Below are positions 9,194 through 17,942 of a stretch of 64,000 nt of DNA, piece after piece (within the stretch, counting starts at the first letter, position 1; every line of letters starts with the position of its first letter). This stretch comes from Asticcacaulis sp. AC460 (GTDB lineage: Bacteria > Pseudomonadota > Alphaproteobacteria > Caulobacterales > Caulobacteraceae). A program made the translations under genes and the position numbers. Below the pieces are notes generated by a model. That model made no database searches. It saw only the letters and a list, made by a program, of their open reading frames with translations, and was not told where the DNA came from. The stretch covers positions 1-64,000 of the forward strand of contig NZ_AWGD01000036.1 of NCBI RefSeq assembly GCF_000495795.1. Reading direction: 5' to 3'.

Positions 9194-10222
9194 ATGCCGG
9201 ACATCACCAGAACCACGCGCGTCATCGCCGGGATTGCACCGGACGCGATCCCGTTCGACGACCTGATGGCCGAACAGTCTCCGGTTATCCTGGCGGGACT
9301 GGCGCGCGACTGGCCTCTGGTCCGCGAGGGCCGGGTATCGGCGCGCCGTGCTGCGGACTATCTCAAGACCTTTTACCAGGACAAGCGCGTCGTCGGTTAC
9401 ACCGGCGCGCCGGAAATCGGCGGCCGCTTCTTCTACAATGACGATATTAGCGGTCTGAATTTCCATGCCGAACGCGTGGCGCTGGACGAATTCCTGGAAC
9501 GCATTCTGGCGGCGGCGGGAACCCCCGATGCACCCTCCTACTATATCGGTTCGACCGATCTCGGCATCTATCTGCCGGGGCTGAGCGACGCCAACGGTCT
9601 GACGCTCGACCACTCGATGTTCGCCCATAACCTGCTGAAAAGCATCTGGATCGGCAACCGCACCACGGCGACCTGCCATTACGACATGTCGCATAACATC
9701 GCCGTCTGCGTCGCCGGCCGCCGGCGCTTCACCCTGTTTCCGACCGACCAGGTCCATAACCTCTACCCCGGTCCGCTGGAGCCGACTCCCGGCGGCCAAG
9801 TGGTCAGCATGGTCGATTTCCGCAATCCGGACTACGACCGCTACCCACGTTTCCGCCTGGCGCAGGCCGCCGGCCAGGTCGCAGAGATGGAACCGGGCGA
9901 CGTGCTTTTCTATCCCGCGCTTTGGTGGCACCATGTCGAGGCGCTGGAAGATTTCAACATCCTGGTGAACTACTGGTGGAACACGACGCCGGTCTATATG
10001 GACACGCCGATGACGACTCTGCTGCACGGCATATTGAGCCTGCGCGACCGGCCGGATCCTGAGAAGCAGGCCTGGCGCGAAATGTTCGACTATTACATTT
10101 TCGGCCCCGCCGACCACGCGGCGGAGCACCTGCCCGAAGCCGCGCGCGGCAATCTGGCGCCGATGGACGAGATGAAAGCGCGGCGTCTGCGCGCGACTCT
10201 GCTGAACAAACTGAACCGATAA
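9194..10222 (+). CDS. Cupin-like (JmjC-type) domain protein, putative Fe(II)/2-oxoglutarate oxygenase
   Basis: A 342-residue member of the cupin_8/JmjC-like superfamily, which includes Fe(II)- and 2-oxoglutarate-dependent hydroxylases. The HxD metal pair is at H162/D164 (TCHYDMSHN), and a distal histidine at 246/247 (PALWWHHVEAL) completes a facial triad. GRRRFTLFPTDQVHNLYPGP is the conserved core strand region. It sits between SapC 1 and halogenase 1 in one operon. Proteins of this type accompany halogenase-like genes beside TonB receptors, but the substrate (protein side chain or small molecule) is not known. A related gene lies at 25724-26722. Confidence 0.88.
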   Translation: MPDITRTTRVIAGIAPDAIPFDDLMAEQSPVILAGLARDWPLVREGRVSARRAADYLKTFYQDKRVVGYTGAPEIGGRFFYNDDISGLNFHAERVALDEFLERILAAAGTPDAPSYYIGSTDLGIYLPGLSDANGLTLDHSMFAHNLLKSIWIGNRTTATCHYDMSHNIAVCVAGRRRFTLFPTDQVHNLYPGPLEPTPGGQVVSMVDFRNPDYDRYPRFRLAQAAGQVAEMEPGDVLFYPALWWHHVEALEDFNILVNYWWNTTPVYMDTPMTTLLHGILSLRDRPDPEKQAWREMFDYYIFGPADHAAEHLPEAARGNLAPMDEMKARRLRATLLNKLNR

Positions 10223-10247
10223 AAAAACAAAGTGTTGGAGAAGACCG

Positions 10248-11741
10248 ATGGATGGACAGGTGATTAAAAAGGTGGTCATCGCCGGCGGCGGAACCGCGGG
10301 ATGGTGCGTCGCCGCCGCACTCAGCAAGATGCTCGGCACCCTGCTGGACATCACCCTGGTCGAGTCGACCGAGATCGGCATTGTCGGGGTCGGTGAAGCG
10401 ACCATCCCGACCATAAAAACCTTCCACCAGTTGCTGGGCATCGACGAGCGCGACTTCATGCGCTCAACCAATGCCGCCATCAAGCTGGGCATCTCGTTCG
10501 ACAACTGGACGCGGATCAACGACCACTATTTCCACTCGTTCGGCACGGTCGGCAAGGCCAGCTGGATGACGCCCTTCCACCACATCTGGATGCACGCCCG
10601 CGAGCAGGGGATTGCCGGTGACCTGGGCGACTACTGCCTGGAACTCCAGGCCGGAGAAGCGGGCAAGTTCGAGGTGGCGGAACGCTCGCGCCTCAACTAC
10701 GCCTACCATTTCGACACAAATCTGTACGGCCCCTTCATGCGCCGGATCAGCCAGCCGCATGTCAACCGCATCGAAGGCAAGATCACCGGCGTCAACCAGG
10801 ATGCCGAAACGGGCTTTGTGACGGCCATCGTCATGGAGTCGGGTCAGGTCATTGACGGCGACCTGTTCATCGACTGCACCGGTTTCCGCGGGATCCTGAT
10901 CGAACAGACGCTCAAGACCGGCTACGAAGACTGGAGCCACTGGCTGGCCAATGACAGCGCCTGGGCCGCCCAGACCCCGACGGTCGGCCAGATCATGCCC
11001 TATACCAGCGCCATCGCCCACGACGCGGGGTGGCGATGGAAAATCCCGCTGCAAAGCCGCGTCGGCAACGGCCTGGTCTACAGCAGCAAGCACCTGTCGG
11101 ACGATGCCGCCCACCAACGGTTCCTCGACCTGATCGATGCCCCGCCCCTGACGGAACCCAACCTGATCAAGTTCCGCACCGGCCGACGCCTGAAGATCTG
11201 GAACAAGAACGTCATCGCCTTCGGCCTGGCCTCGGGCTTCATCGAACCGCTGGAATCGACCAATATCCACCTGATGCAATCCTGCGCGACGCGCCTGGTC
11301 CAGCTGTTCCCGTTCAGCGGTATCCACGAGTCGATGGTCAACCATTTCAATGAGTTGACCCGTAACGAAGTCGCCCTGATCCGCGACTTCGTCATCATGC
11401 ACTACAAGCTGACCGAGCGCGACGACAGCCAGTTCTGGCGCGACCGCCGCGACATGGAAGTGCCGGAAACCCTGGCGGCCCGGCTGGCCATGTACCGCGA
11501 CGCCGGCCACGCCTACCAGGCGCCGGACGAGGTTTTCCGCGTCGATTCCTGGATGCAGGTGACGACCGGTCAGCGCCTCTACCCCAAGGGCTATCACCAT
11601 GTCGGCCAGATGATTCCGCGCGACGACCTGGAGCAGGCGTTGAAGAACATGAAGGCCGATATCGACCGCAAGGTCGCCCAGATGCCGAAACACGAAGACT
11701 TTATCCGCCAATATAGCGCCGAAGCGGCGCCGGTGGGTTAG
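10248..11741 (+). CDS. Flavin-dependent tryptophan-halogenase family protein (Hal1)
   Basis: A 497-residue FADH2-dependent halogenase homologue. Visible family residues are GGGTAGW at 13-19 for FAD binding, GVGEATIP at 47-54, K79 (AAIKLG) matching the catalytic lysine of PrnA/RebH, GWRWKIP at 261-267 (the WxWxIP fingerprint) and E333 in FIEPLEST. All signature residues are present, so activity is plausible. The known relatives in this setting (for example BrvH from Brevundimonas) act on indole-like compounds in vitro with no proven natural substrate. A ribosome-binding site GGAGAAG precedes the ATG. Its TAG stop directly abuts the ATG of Hal2. A separate flavin reductase would be needed; none is evident nearby. 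Confidence 0.93.
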   Translation: MDGQVIKKVVIAGGGTAGWCVAAALSKMLGTLLDITLVESTEIGIVGVGEATIPTIKTFHQLLGIDERDFMRSTNAAIKLGISFDNWTRINDHYFHSFGTVGKASWMTPFHHIWMHAREQGIAGDLGDYCLELQAGEAGKFEVAERSRLNYAYHFDTNLYGPFMRRISQPHVNRIEGKITGVNQDAETGFVTAIVMESGQVIDGDLFIDCTGFRGILIEQTLKTGYEDWSHWLANDSAWAAQTPTVGQIMPYTSAIAHDAGWRWKIPLQSRVGNGLVYSSKHLSDDAAHQRFLDLIDAPPLTEPNLIKFRTGRRLKIWNKNVIAFGLASGFIEPLESTNIHLMQSCATRLVQLFPFSGIHESMVNHFNELTRNEVALIRDFVIMHYKLTERDDSQFWRDRRDMEVPETLAARLAMYRDAGHAYQAPDEVFRVDSWMQVTTGQRLYPKGYHHVGQMIPRDDLEQALKNMKADIDRKVAQMPKHEDFIRQYSAEAAPVG

Positions 11742-13232
11742 ATGACCCGGCCCGTCAAAAAGGTGGTCATCGCCGGCGGGGGAACGGCGGGATGGTGCGC
11801 CGCAGTGGCGCTGAGCCGGATTCTGGGGCCGCTGCTGGACATCACCCTGGTCGAGTCCGACGATATCGGCATTGTCGGGGTCGGCGAAGCGACGATTCCG
11901 ACCGTGCGGACCTTCCACCAGATCGTGGGGATCGACGAGCGCGAGTTCCTGCGCGCCACCAACGGCACCTTCAAGCTGGCCATTGCTTTCGAGAACTGGG
12001 CGAAACAGGGCGACCGCTATCTGCACGCCTTCGGATCGGTCGGGAAATCGACCTGGCTGGCGCCCTTCCACCATGTCTGGCTGCAGGCGAAGTCGGAAGG
12101 CTATGGCGGCAGCCTGATGGACTACTGCCTCGAACACCAGGCGGCCGAGGCGGGAAAATTCCAGCTGAGCCAGGGCGGCGGGCTGAACTACGCCTACCAT
12201 TTCGACGCCGGCCTTTACGGTCAATTCTTGCGTAAACTCAGCGAAAAACAAGGTGTTAAGCGGATCGAAGGCCGGATTACCCAGGTCGATCAGGACGCGG
12301 AGTCGGGCTTTGTCACCGCCCTGCGCCTGGAGTCGGGCAAGGTCATCGAGGGCGACCTGTTCATCGACTGCACGGGTTTTCGCGGCCTATTGATCGAGGA
12401 AACCCTGAAGACCGGGTACGAGGACTGGACGCAGTGGCTGCCTATGGACCGGGCAGTGGCGGTCCAGACCCAGGCCCACGGCCCGCTCAACCCCTATACG
12501 CGGGCGATCGCGCATGACGCGGGATGGCGCTGGCGGATTCCGCTGCAGAACCGGGTCGGCAACGGGTTGGTCTACAGCAGCGCCTATATTTCCGACGATG
12601 CGGCGCGGGCGCAATTGCTGGGCGCGCTCGATGCGCCGACCCTGGTCGAACCGCGGGTGATCAGGTTCGTCACCGGCCGGCGGCGCAAGACCTGGAACAA
12701 GAATGTCATTACGCTCGGCCTGTCGAGCGGCTTTGTCGAACCGCTGGAATCGACCAGCATCCACCTGTTCCAGATCGGCGTGACCCGGCTAACCCAGATG
12801 TTCCCGTTCAACGGGATCACCGACACCTTGGTCAATCATTTCAATAAGCTGGCCCTGGATGAGCTGGAGATGGTGCGCGACTTCGTCATCCTGCACTACA
12901 AGGCCAACCGCCGCGATGACAGCCCCTTCTGGCGCGACCGCCAGGCCATGACGGTGCCCGACAGTTTAACCCACAGAATCAAGGTGTTTGAGGAAAACGC
13001 CATTGTCTGGCAGGCGTCGGGCGAGCTGTTCCGTCTGGACTCGTGGCTGCAGGTCATGTTGGGCCAGCGGATAAATCCGACGGGCTGGCACCGGCTGGGC
13101 AAGCTGATGAAGCGTCAGCAGGCCGAAGGCGTATTCCAGGATATGAAGGTCCATATCGACCGTACCGTGGCCGGCATGTTATCGCATGAAGCCTTTCTGC
13201 GGCAGCATCTGGGGCTTACTAACCGCACCTGA
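11742..13232 (+). CDS. Flavin-dependent tryptophan-halogenase family protein (Hal2)
   Basis: A 496-residue paralogue of Hal1, starting at the base after the Hal1 stop. It retains GGGTAGW (12-18), K78 (GTFKLA), GWRWRIP (261-267) and E333 in FVEPLEST. The two proteins are colinear with closely matching blocks (for example TGYEDW, RVGNGLVYSS, HYK), so they arose by tandem duplication. Last gene of the plus-strand SapC-cupin-Hal1-Hal2 operon. No terminator hairpin is seen before the promoter-like element at 13248. Confidence 0.93.
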   Translation: MTRPVKKVVIAGGGTAGWCAAVALSRILGPLLDITLVESDDIGIVGVGEATIPTVRTFHQIVGIDEREFLRATNGTFKLAIAFENWAKQGDRYLHAFGSVGKSTWLAPFHHVWLQAKSEGYGGSLMDYCLEHQAAEAGKFQLSQGGGLNYAYHFDAGLYGQFLRKLSEKQGVKRIEGRITQVDQDAESGFVTALRLESGKVIEGDLFIDCTGFRGLLIEETLKTGYEDWTQWLPMDRAVAVQTQAHGPLNPYTRAIAHDAGWRWRIPLQNRVGNGLVYSSAYISDDAARAQLLGALDAPTLVEPRVIRFVTGRRRKTWNKNVITLGLSSGFVEPLESTSIHLFQIGVTRLTQMFPFNGITDTLVNHFNKLALDELEMVRDFVILHYKANRRDDSPFWRDRQAMTVPDSLTHRIKVFEENAIVWQASGELFRLDSWLQVMLGQRINPTGWHRLGKLMKRQQAEGVFQDMKVHIDRTVAGMLSHEAFLRQHLGLTNRT

Positions 13233-13247
13233 CACGCTTTTCTTGTA

Positions 13248-13305
13248 TTGAAACCAGACACATACGGGTTAAGCTGCCTACAGCTACCGCACCCAATCCT
13301 GAAAG
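13248..13305 (+). promoter_or_regulatory. Promoter-like element and leader upstream of SapC 2
   Basis: TTGAAACC (13248-13255) and CGGGTTAAGCT (13265-13275) match the element before SapC 1 with the same spacing. Further down, CCAATCCTGAAAG (13293-13305) ends eight bases before the ATG. The same 13-mer stands at exactly the same distance before the start of Hal4 on the minus strand (19462-19474). The region thus holds two shared regulatory blocks. Confidence 0.5.
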
Positions 13306-13313
13306 TCTGATCC

Positions 13314-14039
13314 ATGCCCAATGCCGTCGCCCTCGATAAAGTTCAACACCGTGACCTGAAGGTGATCGGCGGCCACGGCCCGCAATTCGGTGATATCACG
13401 AATGAGATTGAGGTCTTCGCCAACGAGTTCATCGAACTTCAGCGCGAATATCCGATCTATTTCCATCGTGACGAACGCGGTGGCTGGCAGGCCTATGCCA
13501 TGCTGGGTTTCGACGACGGTGAAAACCTGTTTGTCGCAGATGGCGCCTGGCAAGGGCGCTACATTCCGGCCATGCTGGACCGCGGTCCGTTCCTGATGGG
13601 ATTTCCCGGGAGCAAGGACGAGCCGGACGCCAAGCGAGAGCCTGTTATCGCCATCGATATGGAACACCCGCGCGTCAGCCGTGACCAGGGGGAGCTTCTG
13701 TTTCAGTCTGACGGAAGTGCTGCGCCACGTCTCGAACGCCACGCACGGGCCCTGAAAACCATCCACGAAGGCCACAACCCTACGCGCATCATGTTTGCCG
13801 CCTTTGCCGAATGCGGACTGTTGTCGCCGATCAAGATCGACATCCGCATCGACGATTCCACCATTTATAACGTGCCCGATGCCTATTCCATTAACCATGA
13901 AGCCCTTGTAAAACTTGATAATGAGCGATTGGGTCGGCTGCTGCGCGCTGGTTATTTGAACCTGGCCTATGCCGCGATCAACTCGCTCGGAAATATCCGC
14001 CGGCTGATCGACCTCAAAAACCAACGCAAGGCCGGCTAG
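13314..14039 (+). CDS. SapC family protein (copy 2)
   Basis: A 241-residue SapC-family protein paralogous to 8450-9181. It has the same opening (MPNAVALDKVQHRDLKV) and conserved blocks FANEFIELQREYPIYFHRDE and YIPAMLDRGPFLMGF. No export signal. It has its own promoter-like element and converges on the minus-strand halogenase operon. Its TAG stop (14037-14039) and the stop of Hal3 share the self-complementary CTAG at 14036-14039. Codon use looks slightly less GC-biased than that of copy 1. Confidence 0.91.
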   Translation: MPNAVALDKVQHRDLKVIGGHGPQFGDITNEIEVFANEFIELQREYPIYFHRDERGGWQAYAMLGFDDGENLFVADGAWQGRYIPAMLDRGPFLMGFPGSKDEPDAKREPVIAIDMEHPRVSRDQGELLFQSDGSAAPRLERHARALKTIHEGHNPTRIMFAAFAECGLLSPIKIDIRIDDSTIYNVPDAYSINHEALVKLDNERLGRLLRAGYLNLAYAAINSLGNIRRLIDLKNQRKAG

Positions 14040-15418
14040 GCCATCCGCCGGCGGAGTTCGGCCTCGGACAGGCGGTCGGCGGCGGGGTGCCATCGGTCGG
14101 GTCTGAGGCCCTGGCCGACCAGGACCGAGAACCATGACGCGTCGCGGAACAGGTCGCCGCCGCGAATGTGGACGTGGCCGGTGTGGCGGAAAATATCCAG
14201 ACGATTCAACAGGCTGTCGGGAATGGTCATATTGCGGCAATGGCGCCAGAAAGGCGTGTCGTCGCGGTCCGTGACATGGTAGTGGGCAATCAGGAAGTCG
14301 CGCGTCGCCTCATAATCTTCAAGCATTTCAAGGTTGTAGCGCTCTATCATGGCTGGAACGAAGCCATTGCCAGGTAGCAGGGTGAGTAGCCGGGTAATAC
14401 CCAGCTGCGCCAGGTGGATCGAGGTCGATTCCAGCGGCTCCAGGAAGCCGCTGGCCAGGCCGATGGCAACGACGTTCTTCTCCCAGACCTTGCGGCGGTG
14501 GCCGGTGACAAAGCGCAAAACCTTTGGGTCTTTCAAGGGTTTACCGTCAAGATTGGTCATCAGGGTGTCGATGGCGGAAGTTTCCGAAGTGAATCCGCTG
14601 CAGAAGACATGGCCGTTGCCGACACGGTGTTGCAGCGGAATGCGCCACTGCCAGCCGGCGTCGCGGGCGGTCGATCGGGTGTAGGGGGTGATCGGACCGG
14701 AAGGGCTTTCGCACGGTACGGCGACCGCCCGATCGCACGGCAGAAACTGCGTCCATTCCACAAATCCACACTTCAGGACTTCCTGAATTAACAGCCCCCG
14801 GAAGCCCGAGCAGTCGATGAACAGGTCGCCGGGGACGCTGTCACCGGATTTGAGCCGGACGGCGGTGATGAAACCGGAGTCGGGGTGTTGATCGGCGGAC
14901 TGAATCAGACCCTCGATCCGGACGACGCCGCGCGCCTCGGCATAGCGGCGTAGGTACGCGGCATAGAGGCCGGCGTCGAACTGGAAGGCGTAGTTCAGGC
15001 CGGGCGTGACGCGGCGCGCGCGCATGGCCAGGGTCTCGGCATTGAAACGGCCGAAGTCCTCGTCGCGGGTCAGGTGCGACCAGCGCAGCCATTCGTGGTG
15101 GACATCCTGGCCGCCGAAGCTGCCGAACGGATGGACGTAGCTATGGCCGCGGGCGCGCCAGTCGACGAACTCGATGCCCAGCTTGTAGGTGGCCTGGGTC
15201 TCGCGCATGAACTCGGCTTCGTCGAGCCCCAGTATCCGGTTGAACAGTTGGATCGGCGGGATGGTCGCCTCCCCTACCCCGACTGTGCCGATGTCATCGG
15301 ATTCGACCAGGGTGATGGTGTAGGGCTTGGCCAGGCTTTTCGCCAAAGACTTGGATAACATGGCGGCGGCCATCCACCCGGCCGTGCCGCCGCCGACAAT
15401 GACGATATTGCGGATCAT
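14036..15418 (-). CDS. Flavin-dependent tryptophan-halogenase family protein (Hal3), short C-terminus
   Basis: A 460-residue halogenase homologue. It retains GGGTAGW (9-15), K79 (ATYKLG), GWQWRIP (255-261) and E327 in FLEPLEST. It ends in SEAELRRRMA, whereas Hal1, Hal2 and Hal4 continue 25-35 residues further through a helix with the pattern R(I)D-VA-MP-H-F. The C-terminus therefore looks clipped at the junction with SapC 2. A small internal duplication SLAKSLAK occurs near residues 24-31. Start chosen at 15418, where the FAD motif begins; the frame is open further upstream but that part overlaps the next gene. Its ATG overlaps the upstream gene's stop by four bases (ATGA). Last gene of the four-gene minus-strand operon. 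Confidence 0.9.
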   Translation of the reverse strand: MIRNIVIVGGGTAGWMAAAMLSKSLAKSLAKPYTITLVESDDIGTVGVGEATIPPIQLFNRILGLDEAEFMRETQATYKLGIEFVDWRARGHSYVHPFGSFGGQDVHHEWLRWSHLTRDEDFGRFNAETLAMRARRVTPGLNYAFQFDAGLYAAYLRRYAEARGVVRIEGLIQSADQHPDSGFITAVRLKSGDSVPGDLFIDCSGFRGLLIQEVLKCGFVEWTQFLPCDRAVAVPCESPSGPITPYTRSTARDAGWQWRIPLQHRVGNGHVFCSGFTSETSAIDTLMTNLDGKPLKDPKVLRFVTGHRRKVWEKNVVAIGLASGFLEPLESTSIHLAQLGITRLLTLLPGNGFVPAMIERYNLEMLEDYEATRDFLIAHYHVTDRDDTPFWRHCRNMTIPDSLLNRLDIFRHTGHVHIRGGDLFRDASWFSVLVGQGLRPDRWHPAADRLSEAELRRRMA

Positions 15419-16461
15419 AAGGCAGCCACCTGTTCGTCGATGCGGGTGCGCAGGCGCGCCAAGCGCAGACGCAGGTCGGTTTCGGATGCCAGGCCGGCGA
15501 TGGGATGCCAGGCGCGCGGGATGTAGCCCAAACCGGACAGGTGGGCGAACCAGTCGGCTTCGGTGAATATCTCGTGGTGCGGCACGGGGATGTGGCCGGC
15601 CAGGGCGAACATGTCGAGCCGGGACTTCAGGCGGTCGGAGATATCGCCAGTCCGCAGGCCAATGAAGTCGCTGAGTGCGTTCCAGGTTTCGGCCATGTCG
15701 GCATTGTAACGGTCGACAATGCTTGGGCGGATCGGGCCGGGCATGACTTCGCCCAGACGTTCGATGGCGGTCTGGATCAGGTGCAGGCCCAGATCGCCGA
15801 ACGGCTCCAGCCTTGGCAGGGTGACGGTCTTGCCCTGCCAAGGGGTGAAGGTGGGTCTGGCGGTGGTTTGGCCGCACAGAGTATAGTCGCCCATAGGCGC
15901 GCGCCACGACCAGCCGTCGGGTTGCTTGGTGATGGTGGTGTAGAGTGCAGCATCGGGGCCCTCGGTCCAGGTGGTGACCTCGGGTTCGCGGGCGTCGATG
16001 TGAAGATCGCCTTGGGCATGGCCGGCGATCTCGATGTCAGGGAAGCGGCACCTGACCGACGCGATCCATTGGACGACATCGACATGATGGCCGTGGGTCA
16101 GGCCTTCCCCGAAGCGGCCGGCCTTGGCCGCCTGAGTCTCCAGGCTGAAACGGCCGGGATCACCGGCCTGAAGGCGCAGCCAGTAGTGATGGAAGCCGAC
16201 GCCGTCCCAGTCTTCCCCGTAGCTGCCCAGCGGATGGAAGTAGTCGCGGCGCCAACCTGAATACAGCGTGCCCAGGCGCGGCGTGCCCACGACCTCGATA
16301 CCCATCGCGCGGTTGAAGTCTGTAAACGACGACCGGGTGGCCAGAGCCGTCATAGCAGCGGGACCGTCCTCGACCACGGTGACGCCACCACCCCGGTGGG
16401 CAAACCAAGCCGCCGCCATCCAGGCGGCCGCTCCCCTGCCCGTAACGACAATGGTGGTCAT
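15415..16461 (-). CDS. Degenerate halogenase homologue (pseudo-halogenase A)
   Basis: A 348-residue protein homologous to its neighbours but about 150 residues shorter. GYGEDWDGVGFHHYW aligns with the Hal4 block GEAWRGLGFHHYW, and LEPFGDLGLHLIQ aligns with LEPLESTSIYLIQ. The FAD loop is changed (TGRGAAAW instead of GGGTAGW), the GVGEATIP block is missing, the catalytic lysine position holds R62 (TPRLGT), and the WxWxIP fingerprint reads GWSWRAP. The central substrate region is largely deleted. One glutamate (E219) of the LEP motif remains. The frame is intact and overlaps both neighbours by four bases, so it is maintained as a gene. Halogenation is unlikely; a regulatory or partner role is my inference. 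Confidence 0.85.
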   Translation of the reverse strand: MTTIVVTGRGAAAWMAAAWFAHRGGGVTVVEDGPAAMTALATRSSFTDFNRAMGIEVVGTPRLGTLYSGWRRDYFHPLGSYGEDWDGVGFHHYWLRLQAGDPGRFSLETQAAKAGRFGEGLTHGHHVDVVQWIASVRCRFPDIEIAGHAQGDLHIDAREPEVTTWTEGPDAALYTTITKQPDGWSWRAPMGDYTLCGQTTARPTFTPWQGKTVTLPRLEPFGDLGLHLIQTAIERLGEVMPGPIRPSIVDRYNADMAETWNALSDFIGLRTGDISDRLKSRLDMFALAGHIPVPHHEIFTEADWFAHLSGLGYIPRAWHPIAGLASETDLRLRLARLRTRIDEQVAAL

Positions 16462-17942
16462 GCCGTCTCCGGGGCACAGAAGATTTCGAGATAGGCGTCG
16501 TGCGAGGTCTGATCCTCGACCTGGGTCTTGATGTGGGCCAGGATGGATTTCAGGCCAAAGCGCAGGTCTTCGGGCGGGGTGGTGTCGACCTGCGGGTCAT
16601 AACTGTCGGGGATGACGCTCAGGCCGGTGAACAGGGCCTGCCAGGATTCGAGCGGGAAGGTTTCCTCTTCCAGCAGGGGCACGATACCGCGCGCCCGGAA
16701 CGTTTCCAGCTTATGCGAAGTTTCCGGTGACAGCTCGGCCTGGCGGGCGGCGTCCCAGGCGCGCGATCCGGCGCAGCGCTTCAGGGCATAGACCGCAGAC
16801 TGGAAGTCGGCGATGCGGTCATAAACCTGGGTCATCAGGCCGTTATATTCGCTGCGTTCGGCTTGATAGTTCCCGTCAACCGGAAACAACGACAGGAGCT
16901 GAACCAGGCCGGTTTGCAGGGCCTGGAGCTCGACACCGCCGAATGGATCGAACACCGCGGCCGACGCGCCCAGGGCGATGCAGTTGTCGTCCCACACGGT
17001 GTCGCGGCGGCCGGGATGGATAGGTTCGACCACCGCGTCCTTCAACAGCAGGCCGGAGAAGGTGGCGGCGGTCTTGAGCGCCTCGTCGTCGCTCAGCCGT
17101 TCACTGGAAAAGGCCTGGACCAGATGGGTCTGGGCCTGGGTTGGAAACAGGCCCAGCCAGCCTTCGCGGTGGGCGCGGATCTGGGCATAGGCCGGGATCG
17201 AGGCGAAGCGCGGCGCCGCCGACACCAGGACGCGGTCGAAGGGGAAGCGGGCGCGCCAGGACATAGCGCGCCCGGCCCCTTGGCCGCCGCCGATGAGGAG
17301 GGCATCGGCGCCGGTCAGGTCGAGATAGAGATCACCGGCAAGCAACCGGCCGCTGTCGAGGATCAGGCTGGCAATGCCGGCTTCGTCGCGGTTGACGGTC
17401 AGGTCGCGGGCGTGATGGATGGCGATGCCGCGAGCCTGGGCCTGGGACTTGAGGAGGCGGCCATAGGCCTGGGCCGGCAGGTGGTAGCCATAGTCGGTGC
17501 GGGCAAAGGCGCCGGTCTGGGCGTCCGGAACGACGATGCGGCCGTGTTTGGCGGCGGCGGCGGTCAGGGAAAAGTCTTCCAGGGCGACGTTGAGGCCGTG
17601 GCGGCGCGCCTTCAGCCAGTGCGGGAAGAAGGCCTGGTTACGGATGGGCGCACCGAAGCTGCCGTAGGGATGGAAGAAGGCCGGGCCACCGGAGAAACCG
17701 AGCAGGTTCTGGCCGAGCGTGAAGGTGCCGCGCACGGCCTTGAGCAGGGCGGCTTCTTCAAGGCCGAGCAGGACGTGGAAGGCTTCGAGCGCCGGGAGGG
17801 TAGCGTGGACGTCCTGGGCGCGGGTTTGAGAGGGCAGTTCGATGACCTCGACCGTAACGCCGGATGGCGACAGGGCGGCGTGGAGGGCAAGCGCGGAAAG
17901 CCACAGGGGGGCATCGCGGCCGGCAAGGATCACGGTGGTCAT
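16458..17942 (-). CDS. Degenerate halogenase homologue (pseudo-halogenase B)
   Basis: A full-length (494 residues) halogenase-fold protein with eroded active-site motifs. AGRDAPLW replaces GGGTAGW, T75 (GTFTLG) stands where the catalytic lysine should be, GWLGLFP replaces WxWxIP at 261-267, and FDPFGGVE replaces FxEPLEST. The rest of the fold is recognisable: HPYGSFG, GDLYLDLTG, the C-terminal helix IKTQVEDQTSHDAYLEIF. It is coupled by four-base overlaps on both sides within the halogenase operon. The coding frame is undisturbed, which argues against simple decay. FAD binding and chlorination are doubtful. Confidence 0.85.
   Translation of the reverse strand: MTTVILAGRDAPLWLSALALHAALSPSGVTVEVIELPSQTRAQDVHATLPALEAFHVLLGLEEAALLKAVRGTFTLGQNLLGFSGGPAFFHPYGSFGAPIRNQAFFPHWLKARRHGLNVALEDFSLTAAAAKHGRIVVPDAQTGAFARTDYGYHLPAQAYGRLLKSQAQARGIAIHHARDLTVNRDEAGIASLILDSGRLLAGDLYLDLTGADALLIGGGQGAGRAMSWRARFPFDRVLVSAAPRFASIPAYAQIRAHREGWLGLFPTQAQTHLVQAFSSERLSDDEALKTAATFSGLLLKDAVVEPIHPGRRDTVWDDNCIALGASAAVFDPFGGVELQALQTGLVQLLSLFPVDGNYQAERSEYNGLMTQVYDRIADFQSAVYALKRCAGSRAWDAARQAELSPETSHKLETFRARGIVPLLEEETFPLESWQALFTGLSVIPDSYDPQVDTTPPEDLRFGLKSILAHIKTQVEDQTSHDAYLEIFCAPETA

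Noticed and set aside
14036-15907. Hal3 with a 163-residue N-terminal extension
   Set aside because: The extension is the out-of-frame shadow of pseudo-halogenase A; the FAD motif starts at 15418.
15415-17942. The two degenerate halogenase genes as plain pseudogenes
   Set aside because: Both frames are uninterrupted and precisely overlapped with their neighbours, so they are kept as coding genes.
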